From NCBI RefSeq assembly GCF_030815855.1, contig NZ_JAUSXG010000001.1:1612001-1676000 (forward strand): 64,000 bases of DNA, written 5' to 3'. This stretch comes from Variovorax paradoxus (GTDB lineage: Bacteria; Pseudomonadota; Gammaproteobacteria; Burkholderiales; Burkholderiaceae_C). This document shows, piece by piece, positions 1 through 9,159 of this stretch. Made by a program: the position numbers and the translations under genes. Under the pieces are notes generated by a model. The model was not told where the DNA came from. It saw nothing but the letters and a program-made list of their open reading frames with translations, and made no database searches. The first letter of the stretch is position 1. Each line of letters opens with the position of its first letter.

Positions 1-422
1 GTGGCGTGTTCACGGGAGAACCAATTTAAAAATTTCGCCGCATTGGCGCATGAGCGGTGTGCCCCCTCTGAGGGGAGACAATCGCCCCGCTCGTCCCAAG
101 TGCAACCATGACAAAGCGCCTGCCCGCCGGGCGAGCCGTCCGCCGCTGAGGGGCGTGGAAGCCCCGGCATTGCGCCGGAGCCGGGTTTTCACCGGGGCGG
201 TTTTCGGCGCCCCGGCAATGCGCGGAAGCCGCACCGAAGTGGCGGGAACACGACGCCCTCAGACCGAGAACTATGGATGTAAGGGTGATGTGGGTAAAAG
301 CACCGTGTTATTAATTAGCCGGGCTTGTAACCAAGTTAAAAATATTCCGCGCGAAATCGAAAGCCGTGTAATTCTCCCGCAATAACTTGTCTCAACGTCA
401 TCGCAACTTCAAAGGATGCCAA
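1..422. other. Leader region without a convincing gene
   Basis: No convincing gene is present. A 111-codon open frame on the plus strand is Arg/Pro-rich with no recognisable domain and looks like a GC-rich chance frame. The first 240 bases are GC-rich and contain an imperfect inverted repeat around 160-235 (CCCCGGCATTGCGC pairing with GCGCATTGCCGGGG). Bases about 290-390 are clearly more AT-rich than the rest of the window and probably hold the promoter of the following methyltransferase gene. Confidence 0.5.
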
Positions 423-1313
423 ATGCTTCGGGATATCTTATTGCCAGATGTGACTTTGACGCATGCGGGGGCCTACTTCGAATCGGGGATTCAGCGAAAA
501 ACCGATGCCATTACCGCCAACGCCACCTACTTTGGAAATGCACAGTGGGCCCAGGAATACCTGGATTTTTGCCATCGCGACCCGCATTTCAGAAGCCGGT
601 GGCTGGCCGCTGCCGGCGACTGGACGGGCAAGGTCGTCATCGACCTCGGCTGCGGGCCGGGCAACATCTTCGCAACGCTGGGTGGAAAGCCGCGGCTGCT
701 GGTCGGCGTCGATGTCGCGCCCGGTTCGCTGGAACTGGCGGCAAAGCTGGGCTATACGCCGGTATTGGCCGATGCGGCCTATACGCCTTTTCGCTCGCAC
801 GTGGCGGACATCGTCGCCATCAATGCGTCGCTGCATCATTGCGACGATATGGCCGCTGTATTGCGCGAAGGCGCCCGGCTCGTGAAGCCGCATGGCCTTT
901 TGGTAACCGATCACGATCCGCAACTCACCGCATGGGACTACAAGGGGCTCGCCAAGCTGATGTGGGATGCACGGCTGTGGGTCTATCGCGCGATCGGGCA
1001 TGGCTTTCACAAGACCGGCAGCCAGCAGTCGTGGGGCTTGAAAACCGAGATCCATCACCGCCCGGGCGACGGGGTCACGAAAGAGTTCTTCCGGTCGACC
1101 TTGGAGCCGCTGGGTTTCGACGTCAGCATTTATCCGCACAACCACCAGATAGGCGCCGAAGCGCTGCGCGGTATCGTGGGGCCGGCGCAATGGAAATACC
1201 GCCTGGGCAACGTGCTCTCTGGCCGCCGGCCGTCCGCACCGACCAGCGCGTTGTCATTGATGTGCGTGGCCAAGCGTCGCGGCGACGCATCCACAGCGGC
1301 AGCGGCGGAGTGA
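423..1313 (+). CDS. Class I SAM-dependent methyltransferase
   Basis: A probable methyltransferase of 296 residues that transfers a methyl group from S-adenosylmethionine to an unidentified acceptor. The SAM-binding motif I (VIDLGCGPGN) lies near residue 75, followed by an acidic motif (VGVDVAP) and a post-I stretch (ADAAYTPF), as in the Methyltransf_11 fold. The ATG at 423 is chosen because AAAGGA sits about 7 bases upstream; a TTG at 387 would only add an unconserved-looking leader. The next gene, also methyltransferase-like, starts 31 bases downstream, so the two are probably cotranscribed. The substrate cannot be told from sequence. An AT-rich upstream region may point to acquired DNA. Confidence 0.8.
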   Translation: MLRDILLPDVTLTHAGAYFESGIQRKTDAITANATYFGNAQWAQEYLDFCHRDPHFRSRWLAAAGDWTGKVVIDLGCGPGNIFATLGGKPRLLVGVDVAPGSLELAAKLGYTPVLADAAYTPFRSHVADIVAINASLHHCDDMAAVLREGARLVKPHGLLVTDHDPQLTAWDYKGLAKLMWDARLWVYRAIGHGFHKTGSQQSWGLKTEIHHRPGDGVTKEFFRSTLEPLGFDVSIYPHNHQIGAEALRGIVGPAQWKYRLGNVLSGRRPSAPTSALSLMCVAKRRGDASTAAAAE

Positions 1314-1344
1314 GCCTGCCCCACAACACAGAGGAGACCAACCC

Positions 1345-2112
1345 ATGCTTTCGAGTCCGCAGTCCTTGAGTCCCGGCGCCTACGAGCGCAAGTTCCTGGA
1401 CAACCAGGACGAGAATCTTTTCATGGGGTCCTTCGAGAATTTTGCCGCCGCCGAGGCCGGCGCACCCGCCTCGAAGGCGGTCGGCTACGACAACGCCGAA
1501 GCGGCTTGGGAAATCTACAGCCACCAGATTTATTTCTACGATTACCCGGGCCTTTTCTGGCTCTCGAGATCCATTGATGCGGGCATGTCGCGCGTGTTCG
1601 ATCTGGGTGGGCATGTGGGCATCAAGTACTACGCGTTCCGCCGCGTGATGAGCTATCCCGAAAGTCTGCGCTGGACGGTCTGCGACGTGCCGGGCGTGGT
1701 GCAAACCGGGCGGGAGCTGGCCGTGCAGCGCGAGGCGACCGCGCAGTTGAACTTCACCACCGACTACACCGAGGCCAGCGGCTGCGACGTGCTCTATGCC
1801 TCGGGCAGCCTGCAGTACCTGCCGGTCCGGATTTCGGAAATCATCGGTTCACTCGCCGTGAAACCGAAACGCATCGTGCTGAACACGACGGCGGTTCACC
1901 CTGAACGAACGATCTATACGCTCAACAGCATCGGATTTGCCGTGTGCCCTTACCGCATTCAGCACGACGAGGAACTGTGGGCCGAGCTGAGAAAGTGCGG
2001 CTACAAGCGGCGCGATGCGTGGCGCAACGAAGGCAAGCTGATCGAAGTGCCGTTCGTCGAAGGCGGGGACAAGCCTTATTACGCGGGGTGTTGTTTCGAT
2101 CTGGCCGGATAA
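1345..2112 (+). CDS. Putative methyltransferase, TIGR04325-like
   Basis: A 255-residue protein resembling the TIGR04325 (LIC12133) family of putative methyltransferases, often found near surface polysaccharide genes. Visible features are a glycine-rich motif (FDLGGHVGIKYYAFR, about residues 89-103), an acidic CDVPGVVQTG segment and a later DVLYASGSLQYLP stretch, the order expected for a Rossmann-like SAM-binding fold. The start has a good ribosome site (GAGGAGACC). It follows another methyltransferase on the same strand. Family assignment is from recalled motif similarity; the acceptor is unknown. Confidence 0.7.
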   Translation: MLSSPQSLSPGAYERKFLDNQDENLFMGSFENFAAAEAGAPASKAVGYDNAEAAWEIYSHQIYFYDYPGLFWLSRSIDAGMSRVFDLGGHVGIKYYAFRRVMSYPESLRWTVCDVPGVVQTGRELAVQREATAQLNFTTDYTEASGCDVLYASGSLQYLPVRISEIIGSLAVKPKRIVLNTTAVHPERTIYTLNSIGFAVCPYRIQHDEELWAELRKCGYKRRDAWRNEGKLIEVPFVEGGDKPYYAGCCFDLAG

Positions 2113-2135
2113 GCGCTGCGAGTGCTTGGCTGGTT

Positions 2136-2209
2136 TGGAGCGGGTGAAGGGAATCGAACCCTCGTATGAAGCTTGGGAAGCTGCCGTTCTGCCATTGAAC
2201 TACACCCGC
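2136..2209 (-). tRNA. tRNA-Gly (anticodon CCC)
   Basis: The minus strand folds into a complete cloverleaf: acceptor stem GCGGGTG/CACCCGC, D-arm starting GTTC, anticodon loop TTCCCAA with anticodon CCC, and a T-arm with GGTTCGATTCC. The 3' CCA is encoded (plus-strand TGG at 2136-2138). One mismatch is seen in the anticodon stem. The gene is convergent with the upstream methyltransferase. Disturbed DNA with toxin-antitoxin remnants follows at 2.3-3.1 kb, which is common beside tRNA genes. Confidence 0.95.
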
Positions 2210-2343
2210 AGCAGGCGCGAATTCTACCGTGTCTCCCGAGGGTACTTCGAGATGTTCATCCCGCATGGGACGACTCTTCCATGACGACTTTCGGCAATGG
2301 CGACATCCACTCACGCCAGCTCTTGGATGAGTTTGCGAACCGA

Positions 2344-2697
2344 TCAAGCGCCCAGCGCAAACCGTTCGTCGTTGGGTGCGGAAACTTTCGCGGGGTCGCG
2401 CGGCGTTACCTCCTTGGCGATGACTTTGGCAACGGCCTTTTGCGCGATCTTGAAATCGTAAGTCGCCTGCATGTTGATCCAGCCTTGTGCGTCAGCCTCT
2501 TCGCCGCCGAAATAGCGGGTCAGGCGCAGCGCGGTATCGGGCGTGATACCGCGGCGCTCGAGAACGATGTCATTGATGCGCGAAGCGGGCACATGCAGCG
2601 CCTTGGCCAGCGCGTTCGCCGTCATTCCGAGCGGCTTCAAATAGTCCTCACGGAGGACCTCGCCCGGATGGACCGGACGCATCCCATTCTTGAACAT
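2344..2697 (-). CDS. higA: HigA family antitoxin
   Basis: A 117-residue XRE-type antitoxin. The opening MFKNGMRPVHPGEVLREDYL is the typical HigA N-terminus, followed by the helix-turn-helix (MTANALAKALHVPASRINDIVLERRGITPDTALRLTRYFG in two parts, about residues 23-65). It should bind its own operator and neutralise a HigB mRNA endonuclease. The start at 2697 is chosen because residues before it in the frame do not match the family. The C-terminal tail (residues 90-117) is longer than in many HigA proteins. The expected toxin gene just upstream survives only as a fragment, so this antitoxin may be orphaned. Confidence 0.9.
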   Translation of the reverse strand: MFKNGMRPVHPGEVLREDYLKPLGMTANALAKALHVPASRINDIVLERRGITPDTALRLTRYFGGEEADAQGWINMQATYDFKIAQKAVAKVIAKEVTPRDPAKVSAPNDERFALGA

Positions 2698-2771
2698 CTT
2701 GTTCCTTACTGCTCGCTTATCAGCAAGCCAATCTGCCGGGAGAGAAACACGCCACCCGGCGCAGCGTAAGC

Positions 2772-2861
2772 TCAGTGAGGATCTTCTATCAAGACCTCGT
2801 ACGGCCCTGACTCGCCCCGCTTGAACGTCAGGCGCCATTGCTGGTTGACCCTGACGTGCCA
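2772..2861 (-). pseudogene. HigB toxin remnant (C-terminal end)
   Basis: The last 29 codons read HVRVNQQWRLTFKRG followed by GPYEVLIEDPH and a stop. This matches the ending of HigB/RelE-type toxins, which usually finish with RxNxQWRI-x-F, a polar turn, and a V-x-I-x-D-Y-H tail. No matching N-terminal two-thirds is found in frame; a neighbouring frame runs through the region but does not resemble HigB. The fragment lies just upstream of higA on the same strand, the usual toxin-then-antitoxin order. The simplest reading is a decayed toxin gene. Confidence 0.65.
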
Positions 2862-3101
2862 TGCGGCAAACGGTAAGAAATCCGAAGGGCAAGTCTTCGA
2901 GAGAGAGACAAGTGAGCGAGAGCTCGGTACCGTCGGCATTGACCACCATACCGCGTGCGGCATCGGAGATCTCGACCTGCGCGCCAAGTAAGCCCCCAAA
3001 TCCGACTTTTTTGCCCGATTAATCTGGCCGGCGCCACATCGCGCAAAAAGAATCCGGCACCCTCGGCGCCAACAAAAAGCATTCGTTGAGGGGATCAAGA
3101 A

Positions 3102-3485
3102 ATGCATCTGCTCTTCTTGCTGCGGCTTCAGCACGTCGAGTTACCCACGGAGATAGTGAGGCCCGAGGAAATCAAGCATGTTTCGGTTCTGAAGGCCACC
3201 GGCCTGATCGAGGCGGAGATAGCGCCGGCCATAGACATGTCGGGCAAGTTCAACGTGGCCCGAACCGCCATCGTGACCGCGATCACCGACGATGGTTTCG
3301 CCGAGATCACGAAGTTGCGCACCGAACGGATGCGACCCGCTGCGGCGCGGCGGGCGGCTTGGAGGCATCACCGCGGTGAACGCGCTGCCGCGAATGACGT
3401 GCACAGAAAGCATTGCACCCGATGCGGCGCGCCTCATCAGCCGAACGTTCCGGTGTGCAGCTACTGCATGGCGCCCGCGGCTTGA
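3102..3485 (+). CDS. Hypothetical protein with C-terminal zinc-ribbon-like motif
   Basis: A 127-residue protein of unknown function. Residues 1-75 form a coherent domain (KHVSVLKATGLIEAEI, then ARTAIVTAITDDGFAEITKL) like small conserved hypothetical proteins of Burkholderiales. An Arg/Ala-rich linker follows, then a CxxC...CxxC tail (HCTRCGAPHQPNVPVCSYC) that could bind one zinc ion. The start has GAGGGGATC upstream. The linker looks like low-constraint sequence, so the zinc-ribbon may be an added or frame-fused tail rather than an original domain. Nothing nearby suggests a role. Confidence 0.55.
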   Translation: MHLLFLLRLQHVELPTEIVRPEEIKHVSVLKATGLIEAEIAPAIDMSGKFNVARTAIVTAITDDGFAEITKLRTERMRPAAARRAAWRHHRGERAAANDVHRKHCTRCGAPHQPNVPVCSYCMAPAA

Positions 3486-3582
3486 GGCGGAAGGCAGGGC
3501 GTCGGTCCGCCATCGAATGCCGCGCAGACAAATCGCGTTCGTCCGACACGCCGCCGGCCGCCGATGGCCGACCATCCGGGCG

Positions 3583-3882
3583 ATGTCGAAACTCCGAACC
3601 ATCGCGGTCACCGTCTTTGAAGCGGAAGAGGGCGCCGCCTACCGCTGGCGCCTGGTCGAACTCGAGGGCAACGGGGAGGGCTGGAGCGTCCTGCGCCAGC
3701 AGCCGAGGGCCGTGAAGACCTACAAGGCCGCCATGGCCGCCGGCCTGCTCGAGCTGCAAAAGATGGTCGAAGACATCGACATCGGGCCGCGAGAGAAAGA
3801 AGAAGAGCCCGAGCCGGCCAGGGCCGCAAGGAAGGGCGGTTCGGTCTTCGGGTTCGGCTTTGGGCTGCCGAAGATCGATTGA
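3583..3882 (+). CDS. Hypothetical protein
   Basis: A 99-residue protein that I do not recognise. It begins MSKLRTIAVTVFEAEEGAAYRWRL, is rich in charged residues, and has a glutamate-rich linker (EKEEEPEPARA) before a glycine/phenylalanine-rich tail (VFGFGFGLPKID). It has no signal peptide or membrane segment. The open frame extends upstream, but those residues are Arg-rich and look non-coding, so the ATG at 3583 is preferred; its ribosome site is weak. It is convergent with the next gene. Confidence 0.5.
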   Translation: MSKLRTIAVTVFEAEEGAAYRWRLVELEGNGEGWSVLRQQPRAVKTYKAAMAAGLLELQKMVEDIDIGPREKEEEPEPARAARKGGSVFGFGFGLPKID

Positions 3883-3906
3883 TCGGCGAAGGCCGCTATG
3901 CCGGCT

Positions 3907-4305
3907 TCAAAGCGGGCCGTAGAGCGCCCTGATGTGCTGGCCTGCACTGGCGGAGGACGAGTCGCCATAGTTGTCGCCGACCGCCGCGCACAGTTCCGCG
4001 ATGCCGTAGGCGAAATCGATATGCATCTGGTCGAGCCGGTCGCCTGGCTTGATGAGGCCGAGTTCAGCCGCCAGCGCCGTGAAGTTCGACTCGGAGTCGC
4101 GCACCAGCTGCTCGGGTTCGGGGGTGTTTTCGAAATGCTGGCGCGCCACATCCGCGGGCGGCCTGTCGCCGACCACGCGGACGAGCGTCAGGCCCTGGTC
4201 GATCAGGAATTCATGATCGGCACGCCCGCCGGCCAAGCGGGTCCACTCGGCAGCGAACAACGACGCCCACTCCAGGCGGGCATTCCTCGGGACAAATTCA
4301 GGCAT
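3907..4305 (-). CDS. Hypothetical protein
   Basis: A soluble protein of 132 residues with no recognised domain, mostly helical in composition (EWASLFAAEWTRLAGG, NFTALAAELGLIKPGD, QMHIDFAYGIAELCAAVGDN). An upstream ATG at 4341 would add 12 residues. A TATACT hexamer on the minus strand at 4333-4338 resembles a -10 box; if real, transcription begins downstream of that ATG, which favours the start at 4305. Function unknown. Confidence 0.6.
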   Translation of the reverse strand: MPEFVPRNARLEWASLFAAEWTRLAGGRADHEFLIDQGLTLVRVVGDRPPADVARQHFENTPEPEQLVRDSESNFTALAAELGLIKPGDRLDQMHIDFAYGIAELCAAVGDNYGDSSSASAGQHIRALYGPL

Positions 4306-4433
4306 TTCGCTCAACCCAGAAAGTACCTCTAAAGTATACATCTGCCTGTTCGACTTTGGTGCATGTCAATCCGATTCGAATGAAGATTTCGATCTGCCCG
4401 GCAGCGCCACCGCCTGGCGTCAGCCAGAAAACG

Positions 4434-5255
4434 TCAGCGCAGGAAAACATGTTCCATGAACTGCCTGATCGGAAACTGGATCACGGTTTGCACCCCGGAC
4501 GGCAGTTCCAGCGGACGCATCAGCATCTTGAGGGTGGCGCCCGCGCTCAGATTGGTGCGCACGGTGCTGTTCATGCGGGCGCTCAGTTGCTGGACAAACG
4601 CCGTGTCGCCGGCGCGCGCGGGCGCCCGGAAGCGCACCACATGGCGGATGGCGCAATCGGCATCCTCGCTCTTGAGTTCCAGCGTGCGGCGGCCGATGGT
4701 GCCCAGCACCCGAAAGCGGCTCAGCTTTTCCGCGTCGCGGTAGCGGCGGAAAAAGCGATAAAAGTGCTTGTAGTGGCTGACCTCGTCGGCCGCGATGCGG
4801 CCCATGAGGTCCCGCAGCACCGGTTCGGCCGCGCCGCGCGCCATGGCCCGGTAATAGGTGGCGGTGCCGGTTTCGACCACGCAGCGAGCCGCCAGTTCGA
4901 GGCCGCGCGTGGGGGCCAGCAGTTCGACCTTGCAGTAGGTGGCGTATTCCCCGAGAAAGCCGCGGTAGGCGGTCTCCCAGTCGAATTCGGGCCACACATG
5001 CGCCACGTAGGCGCGCAGGGCCTTGCCGTGCTGCAGCTCCTCGGCCTCCCAGTGGTGGGTGAGCCACTCGGTCACTTCGTCGTCGCCGCGAAAGAAGTCG
5101 ACCAGGTTCTGGGTGTACAGGTCCGAGCCGCTTTCGATGAACGAGGCGGAAGCAACGAGGTAGAAGAGATTCTCGTCCTGGCGGACCTCATCGCGCGCAA
5201 TGCGCGAAAAGTCCAGATCCTCGATCCTCCAGTGTGGCGACTCCTGACCTGCCAT
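4434..5255 (-). CDS. Ferritin-like domain protein
   Basis: A 273-residue protein with a ferritin-like four-helix-bundle signature. Metal-ligand style motifs are WEAEELQHG (EExxH, about residue 79) and ADEVSHYKHFY (ExxH, about residue 171), spaced as in diiron carboxylate proteins such as acyl-ACP desaturases and related oxygenases. It may oxidise or desaturate an unknown substrate, or simply bind iron. The start is chosen for a perfect AAGGAG five bases ahead. It is divergent from alaS across a 248-base gap. The C-terminal third (residues 190-273) shows no motif I know. Confidence 0.75.
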   Translation of the reverse strand: MAGQESPHWRIEDLDFSRIARDEVRQDENLFYLVASASFIESGSDLYTQNLVDFFRGDDEVTEWLTHHWEAEELQHGKALRAYVAHVWPEFDWETAYRGFLGEYATYCKVELLAPTRGLELAARCVVETGTATYYRAMARGAAEPVLRDLMGRIAADEVSHYKHFYRFFRRYRDAEKLSRFRVLGTIGRRTLELKSEDADCAIRHVVRFRAPARAGDTAFVQQLSARMNSTVRTNLSAGATLKMLMRPLELPSGVQTVIQFPIRQFMEHVFLR

Positions 5256-5394
5256 GCATGCTCCTTGATTCACGTCGAAATGAATAGGACGAAGCCGAAC
5301 GCGTTTGGTTCTCCCGGTACCAGCCATCTTAGCGGCGACACCCACGGGGAGCTGACGGCCGCTCTGGGGCAGCGCGCGGGCCGGTGGCCAAACC

Positions 5395-5400
5395 TATAAT
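5395..5400 (+). promoter_or_regulatory. Candidate -10 element for alaS
   Basis: A perfect TATAAT lies 104 bases before the alaS start codon. No good -35 hexamer is visible at the usual spacing, so this is a candidate only. It would give alaS a 5' leader of about 95 bases. Confidence 0.4.
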
Positions 5401-5503
5401 CGTTTGTTCAAGCAAATCAAGCAGTTAGGTCGGTTCAACGCAGTGGGTTCGACGAGAGGGTCGCCATCGCCAGGCCGCCCTCGACAGAAGACGAAACCCA
5501 AAG

Positions 5504-8128
5504 ATGAGCCAGCTCACATTCACGGTCGCGGACATCCGCAAGACCTTTCTCGATTTCTTCGCCTCCAAGGGCCACACCGTGGTGGCCTCGAGCTCGCTGG
5601 TGCCGGGCAACGACCCGACGCTGATGTTCACGAACTCGGGCATGGTCCAGTTCAAGGACGTGTTCCTCGGCGAAGACAAGCGCCCCTACGTGCGCGCCGC
5701 CTCGGTACAGGCCTGCCTGCGCGCCGGCGGCAAGCACAACGACCTGGAGAACGTGGGCTACACCGCGCGCCACCACACCTTTTTCGAGATGCTGGGCAAC
5801 TGGAGCTTCGGCGACTACTTCAAGCGCGAGTCGCTCAAGTGGGCCTTCGAACTGCTGACCGAGGTCTACAAGCTGCCGGCCGAAAAGCTCTGGGCCACGG
5901 TCTACATCGAGGACGACGAGGCCTACGACATCTGGACGAAAGAAATCGGCCTGCCGCCCGAGCGCGTGGTGCGCATCGGCGACAACAAGGGCGGCCGCTA
6001 CATGTCCGACAACTTCTGGATGATGGCCGACACGGGCCCCTGCGGCCCGTGCTCCGAGATCTTCTTCGACCACGGCCCCGAGATTCCCGGCGGCCCGCCC
6101 GGTTCACCTGACGAAGACGGCGACCGCTACATCGAGATCTGGAACAACGTGTTCATGCAGTTCGACATGCAGCCCGATGGCAGCGTGAAGAAGCTGCCCG
6201 CACCCTGCGTGGACACCGGCATGGGCCTGGAGCGGCTGGCCGCGATCCTGCAGCACGTGCACAGCAACTACGAAATCGACATCTTCGATGCGCTCATCAA
6301 GGCTGCCGCGCGCGAAACCGGCGAGAAAGACCTGGGCAACAACTCGCTGCGCGTGATTGCCGACCACATCCGCGCCACCTCGTTCCTGGTGGCCGACGGC
6401 GTCATTCCGTCGAACGAAGGCCGCGGCTACGTGCAGCGCCGCATCGTTCGCCGCGCGATTCGCCACGGCTACAAGCTGGGCCAGAAGAAGCCCTTCTTCC
6501 ATAAGCTGGTGCCCGACCTGGTCAAGCTCATGGGCGACGCGTACCCCAAGCTGGTGGCCGATGAGAAGCGCATCACCGAAACGCTGAAGGCCGAGGAAGA
6601 GCGCTTCTTCGAAACGCTGGCCAACGGCATGGAAATTCTCGACGCGGCGCTGGCCGGCGATGCCAAGACGCTGCCGGGCGACGTGGCCTTCAAGCTGCAC
6701 GACACCTACGGCTTTCCGCTCGACCTGTCGGCCGACGTGTGCCGCGAGCGCGGCGTGAGCGTCGACGAAGCCGGCTTCAACGCCGCCATGGAAAAGCAGA
6801 AGGCGGCGGGGCGCGCCGCGGGCAAGTTCAAGATGGACCGCAACGTCGAGTACGGCGGCGCGGGCAATGTCTTCACCGGCTACGAACACCTCGAAGAAAG
6901 CGCGAAGGTCGTCGCGCTGTACGTCGAAGGCGCCCCCGTGCAAGAACTGAAGGAGGGCCAGCCCGGCATTGTGGTGCTCGACACCACGCCGTTCTATTCG
7001 GAGAGCGGCGGCCAGGTCGGCGACCAAGGCGTGCTCGTGGCCGAAGGCGTGCAGTTCGGCGTCGAAGACACGCAGAAGATCAAGGCCGACGTGTTCGGCC
7101 ACCACGGCACGCAGACCCAAGGCACGCTGAAGGTGGGCGACAAGGTCAGGGCCGCGGTCGACACCGCGCGCCGCGCTTCCACCATGCGCAACCACTCGGT
7201 CACGCACCTGATGCACAAGGCCCTGCGCGAAGTGCTGGGCACGCATGTGCAGCAGAAGGGCTCGCTGGTCGATGCCGACAAGACGCGCTTCGACTTCGCG
7301 CACAACGCGGCTGTCACGCACGACCAGATCCTCGAGATCGAAAAGCGCGTGAATGCCGAAATCCTGGCCAACACCGAGACGCATGCGCGCGTGATGGACA
7401 TGGAGTCGGCCCAGAAGACCGGCGCCATGATGCTGTTCGGCGAGAAGTACGGCGAGAGCGTGCGCGTGCTCGACATCGGCAGCAGCCGCGAACTCTGCGG
7501 CGGCACGCACGTGGGCCGCACGGGCGACATCGGCCTGTTCAAGATCGTGAGCGAAGGCGGCGTGGCCGCCGGCGTGCGGCGCATCGAAGCCGTCACCGGT
7601 GCCAATGCGCTCGGCTACCTGCAAGACCTCGAAGCCACGGTGCAGAGCGTGGCCGCCACGCTCAAGTCGCCGGCGGCCGAATTGCAAGGCCGCCTCACGC
7701 AGGTGCTCGAGCAGGTGCGGGCACTGGAGCGCGAAGTGGGCTCGCTCAAGGGCAAGCTCGCGTCGTCCAAGGGCGACGAGCTGCTGGCGCAGGCGGTCGA
7801 CGTCAAGGGCATCAAGGTGCTGGCCGCCAAGCTCGACGGCGCCGACGCCAAGACGCTGCGCGACACCATGGACAAGCTCAAGGACAAGCTCAAGACGGCC
7901 GTGATCGTGCTGGCCGCGGTCGACGGCGCCAAGGTGCAGGTGGCCGCGGGTGTCACGAGCGACACGGTCGGCAAGGTCAAGGCCGGCGAGCTGGTCAACT
8001 TCGTGGCGCAGCAGGTGGGCGGCAAGGGCGGCGGCAAGGCCGACATGGCCATGGCCGGCGGCACCGATGCCGCGGGCCTGCCCGCCGCGCTCCAGTCGGT
8101 GCAAGCCTGGGTGGCGGAACGCACCTGA
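5504..8128 (+). CDS. alaS: Alanine--tRNA ligase
   Basis: Attaches alanine to tRNA-Ala in the cytoplasm and hydrolyses mischarged Ser- or Gly-tRNA-Ala. At 874 residues it is the normal bacterial length. The class II catalytic core occupies about residues 1-460 ([19 protein letters not shown] near residue 29; [16 protein letters not shown] near 176). The editing domain carries the zinc-site histidines H564 and H568 (HSVTHLMH) and C665/H669 (CGGTH). The C-terminal part has a coiled region and the glycine-rich C-Ala end ([15 protein letters not shown]). All key residues are present. Its stop codon overlaps the start of the next gene. Confidence 0.98.
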   Translation: MSQLTFTVADIRKTFLDFFASKGHTVVASSSLVPGNDPTLMFTNSGMVQFKDVFLGEDKRPYVRAASVQACLRAGGKHNDLENVGYTARHHTFFEMLGNWSFGDYFKRESLKWAFELLTEVYKLPAEKLWATVYIEDDEAYDIWTKEIGLPPERVVRIGDNKGGRYMSDNFWMMADTGPCGPCSEIFFDHGPEIPGGPPGSPDEDGDRYIEIWNNVFMQFDMQPDGSVKKLPAPCVDTGMGLERLAAILQHVHSNYEIDIFDALIKAAARETGEKDLGNNSLRVIADHIRATSFLVADGVIPSNEGRGYVQRRIVRRAIRHGYKLGQKKPFFHKLVPDLVKLMGDAYPKLVADEKRITETLKAEEERFFETLANGMEILDAALAGDAKTLPGDVAFKLHDTYGFPLDLSADVCRERGVSVDEAGFNAAMEKQKAAGRAAGKFKMDRNVEYGGAGNVFTGYEHLEESAKVVALYVEGAPVQELKEGQPGIVVLDTTPFYSESGGQVGDQGVLVAEGVQFGVEDTQKIKADVFGHHGTQTQGTLKVGDKVRAAVDTARRASTMRNHSVTHLMHKALREVLGTHVQQKGSLVDADKTRFDFAHNAAVTHDQILEIEKRVNAEILANTETHARVMDMESAQKTGAMMLFGEKYGESVRVLDIGSSRELCGGTHVGRTGDIGLFKIVSEGGVAAGVRRIEAVTGANALGYLQDLEATVQSVAATLKSPAAELQGRLTQVLEQVRALEREVGSLKGKLASSKGDELLAQAVDVKGIKVLAAKLDGADAKTLRDTMDKLKDKLKTAVIVLAAVDGAKVQVAAGVTSDTVGKVKAGELVNFVAQQVGGKGGGKADMAMAGGTDAAGLPAALQSVQAWVAERT

Positions 8129-9159
8129 TGGCCGCGACCGAGGTGCTCGGCCTCCCTCCCGGCGAAGTGCTGGTGATGGGGGCGGGCACCATCGGTTGCT
8201 TTGTCGGCGGCAGCCTTGCCGCCGCGGGCGTCCCGGTCACCTTTGTCGGGCGACCGCGCGTGCTGCAGAGTCTTGAAGCACACGGCCTGACGCTCACCGA
8301 TCTCGAAGGCGGCGCGCACCGCTTGCCTGCCGCCAGCCTGCGCTTGAGCGAACAGATTCCCGTGGGTGCCACGCCTGCGCTGGTGCTGCTGTGCGTGAAG
8401 AGCGGTGCCACGGCCGAGGCGGCCGCCGAGCTTGCCTTCGCGTTGCCCGCGGGCACGCTGGTCGTCTCGCTGCAGAACGGTGTTTCCAACTGCGCCGCGG
8501 CTTCGAAGGCCGGCCCCACGCTCGACGTGCTGCCCGGCATGGTGCCGTACAACGTGGCGGAGGTAGGGCCAGGTGCTTTCCACCGGGGCACGGCCGGACG
8601 GCTGGCCGCAAAGGACGACCCATCGCTGCGGCCCTGGCTGCCGGTGTTCGAGCGCGCGGGCATCCCCATCGACCTGCACACCGACTTGCTGCCCGTGCAA
8701 TGGGGCAAGCTGCTGCTCAACCTCAACAACCCCGTCAATGCGCTCTCGGGCCTGCCGCTGCGCGACCAGTTGATGCAGCGTGGCTACCGGCGCTGCTTTG
8801 CCGCGCTGATCGATGAGGCGCTGAGTGTGCTCGGCAGCGCCGGCATCGCACCGGCGCAGGTGGCCGCCGTGCCGACACAGCGGCTGCCGACGGTGTTGCG
8901 GCTGCCCGACTGGCTGTTTCGCATCGTCGCTGCGCGCATGCTGCGCATCGATGCCAAGGCGCGCTCCAGCATGGCCGACGACCTCGCGCTCGGGCGCCGC
9001 ACCGAGATCGACGCGCTCAGCGGCGAGATCGTGCGGCTTGCGCAAGACCACGACGTGGACGCGCCGCGCAACGCGAGGATGTTCACCTTGCTCGAAGACT
9101 GGCCGCGGCAGCCCAGGCGCTGGACCGCGCGGCAATTGCAGGACGCGCTCGGGCTTTAG
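8128..9159 (+). CDS. 2-dehydropantoate 2-reductase (PanE/ApbA family)
   Basis: A 343-residue NADPH-dependent reductase of the ketopantoate reductase family, which makes pantoate for coenzyme A. The dinucleotide-binding motif (VMGAGTIGCFVGGSLAAAG) is at residues 16-34, a substrate-domain motif (VVSLQNGV) near residue 113, and the catalytic-region segment WGKLLLNLNNPVNALSG near 192, matching family W-K-x3-N-x6-N-x-L. The ATG overlaps the alaS stop (TGATG), implying translational coupling. Paralogues acting on other 2-oxo acids are common, so the exact substrate is inferred. Confidence 0.85.
   Translation: MAATEVLGLPPGEVLVMGAGTIGCFVGGSLAAAGVPVTFVGRPRVLQSLEAHGLTLTDLEGGAHRLPAASLRLSEQIPVGATPALVLLCVKSGATAEAAAELAFALPAGTLVVSLQNGVSNCAAASKAGPTLDVLPGMVPYNVAEVGPGAFHRGTAGRLAAKDDPSLRPWLPVFERAGIPIDLHTDLLPVQWGKLLLNLNNPVNALSGLPLRDQLMQRGYRRCFAALIDEALSVLGSAGIAPAQVAAVPTQRLPTVLRLPDWLFRIVAARMLRIDAKARSSMADDLALGRRTEIDALSGEIVRLAQDHDVDAPRNARMFTLLEDWPRQPRRWTARQLQDALGL

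Noticed and set aside
50..385. 111-codon open frame at the window start
   Set aside because: Arg/Pro-rich, no domain, no ribosome site, and it crosses a clear change in base composition.
2136..3101. Genomic island inserted at tRNA-Gly
   Set aside because: No integrase and no direct repeat of the tRNA 3' end was seen in the window; only disturbed small genes support the idea.
6104..8104. 666-codon open frame antisense to alaS
   Set aside because: It mirrors the third-position GC bias of alaS; its product is His/Ala/Arg-rich with no domain.
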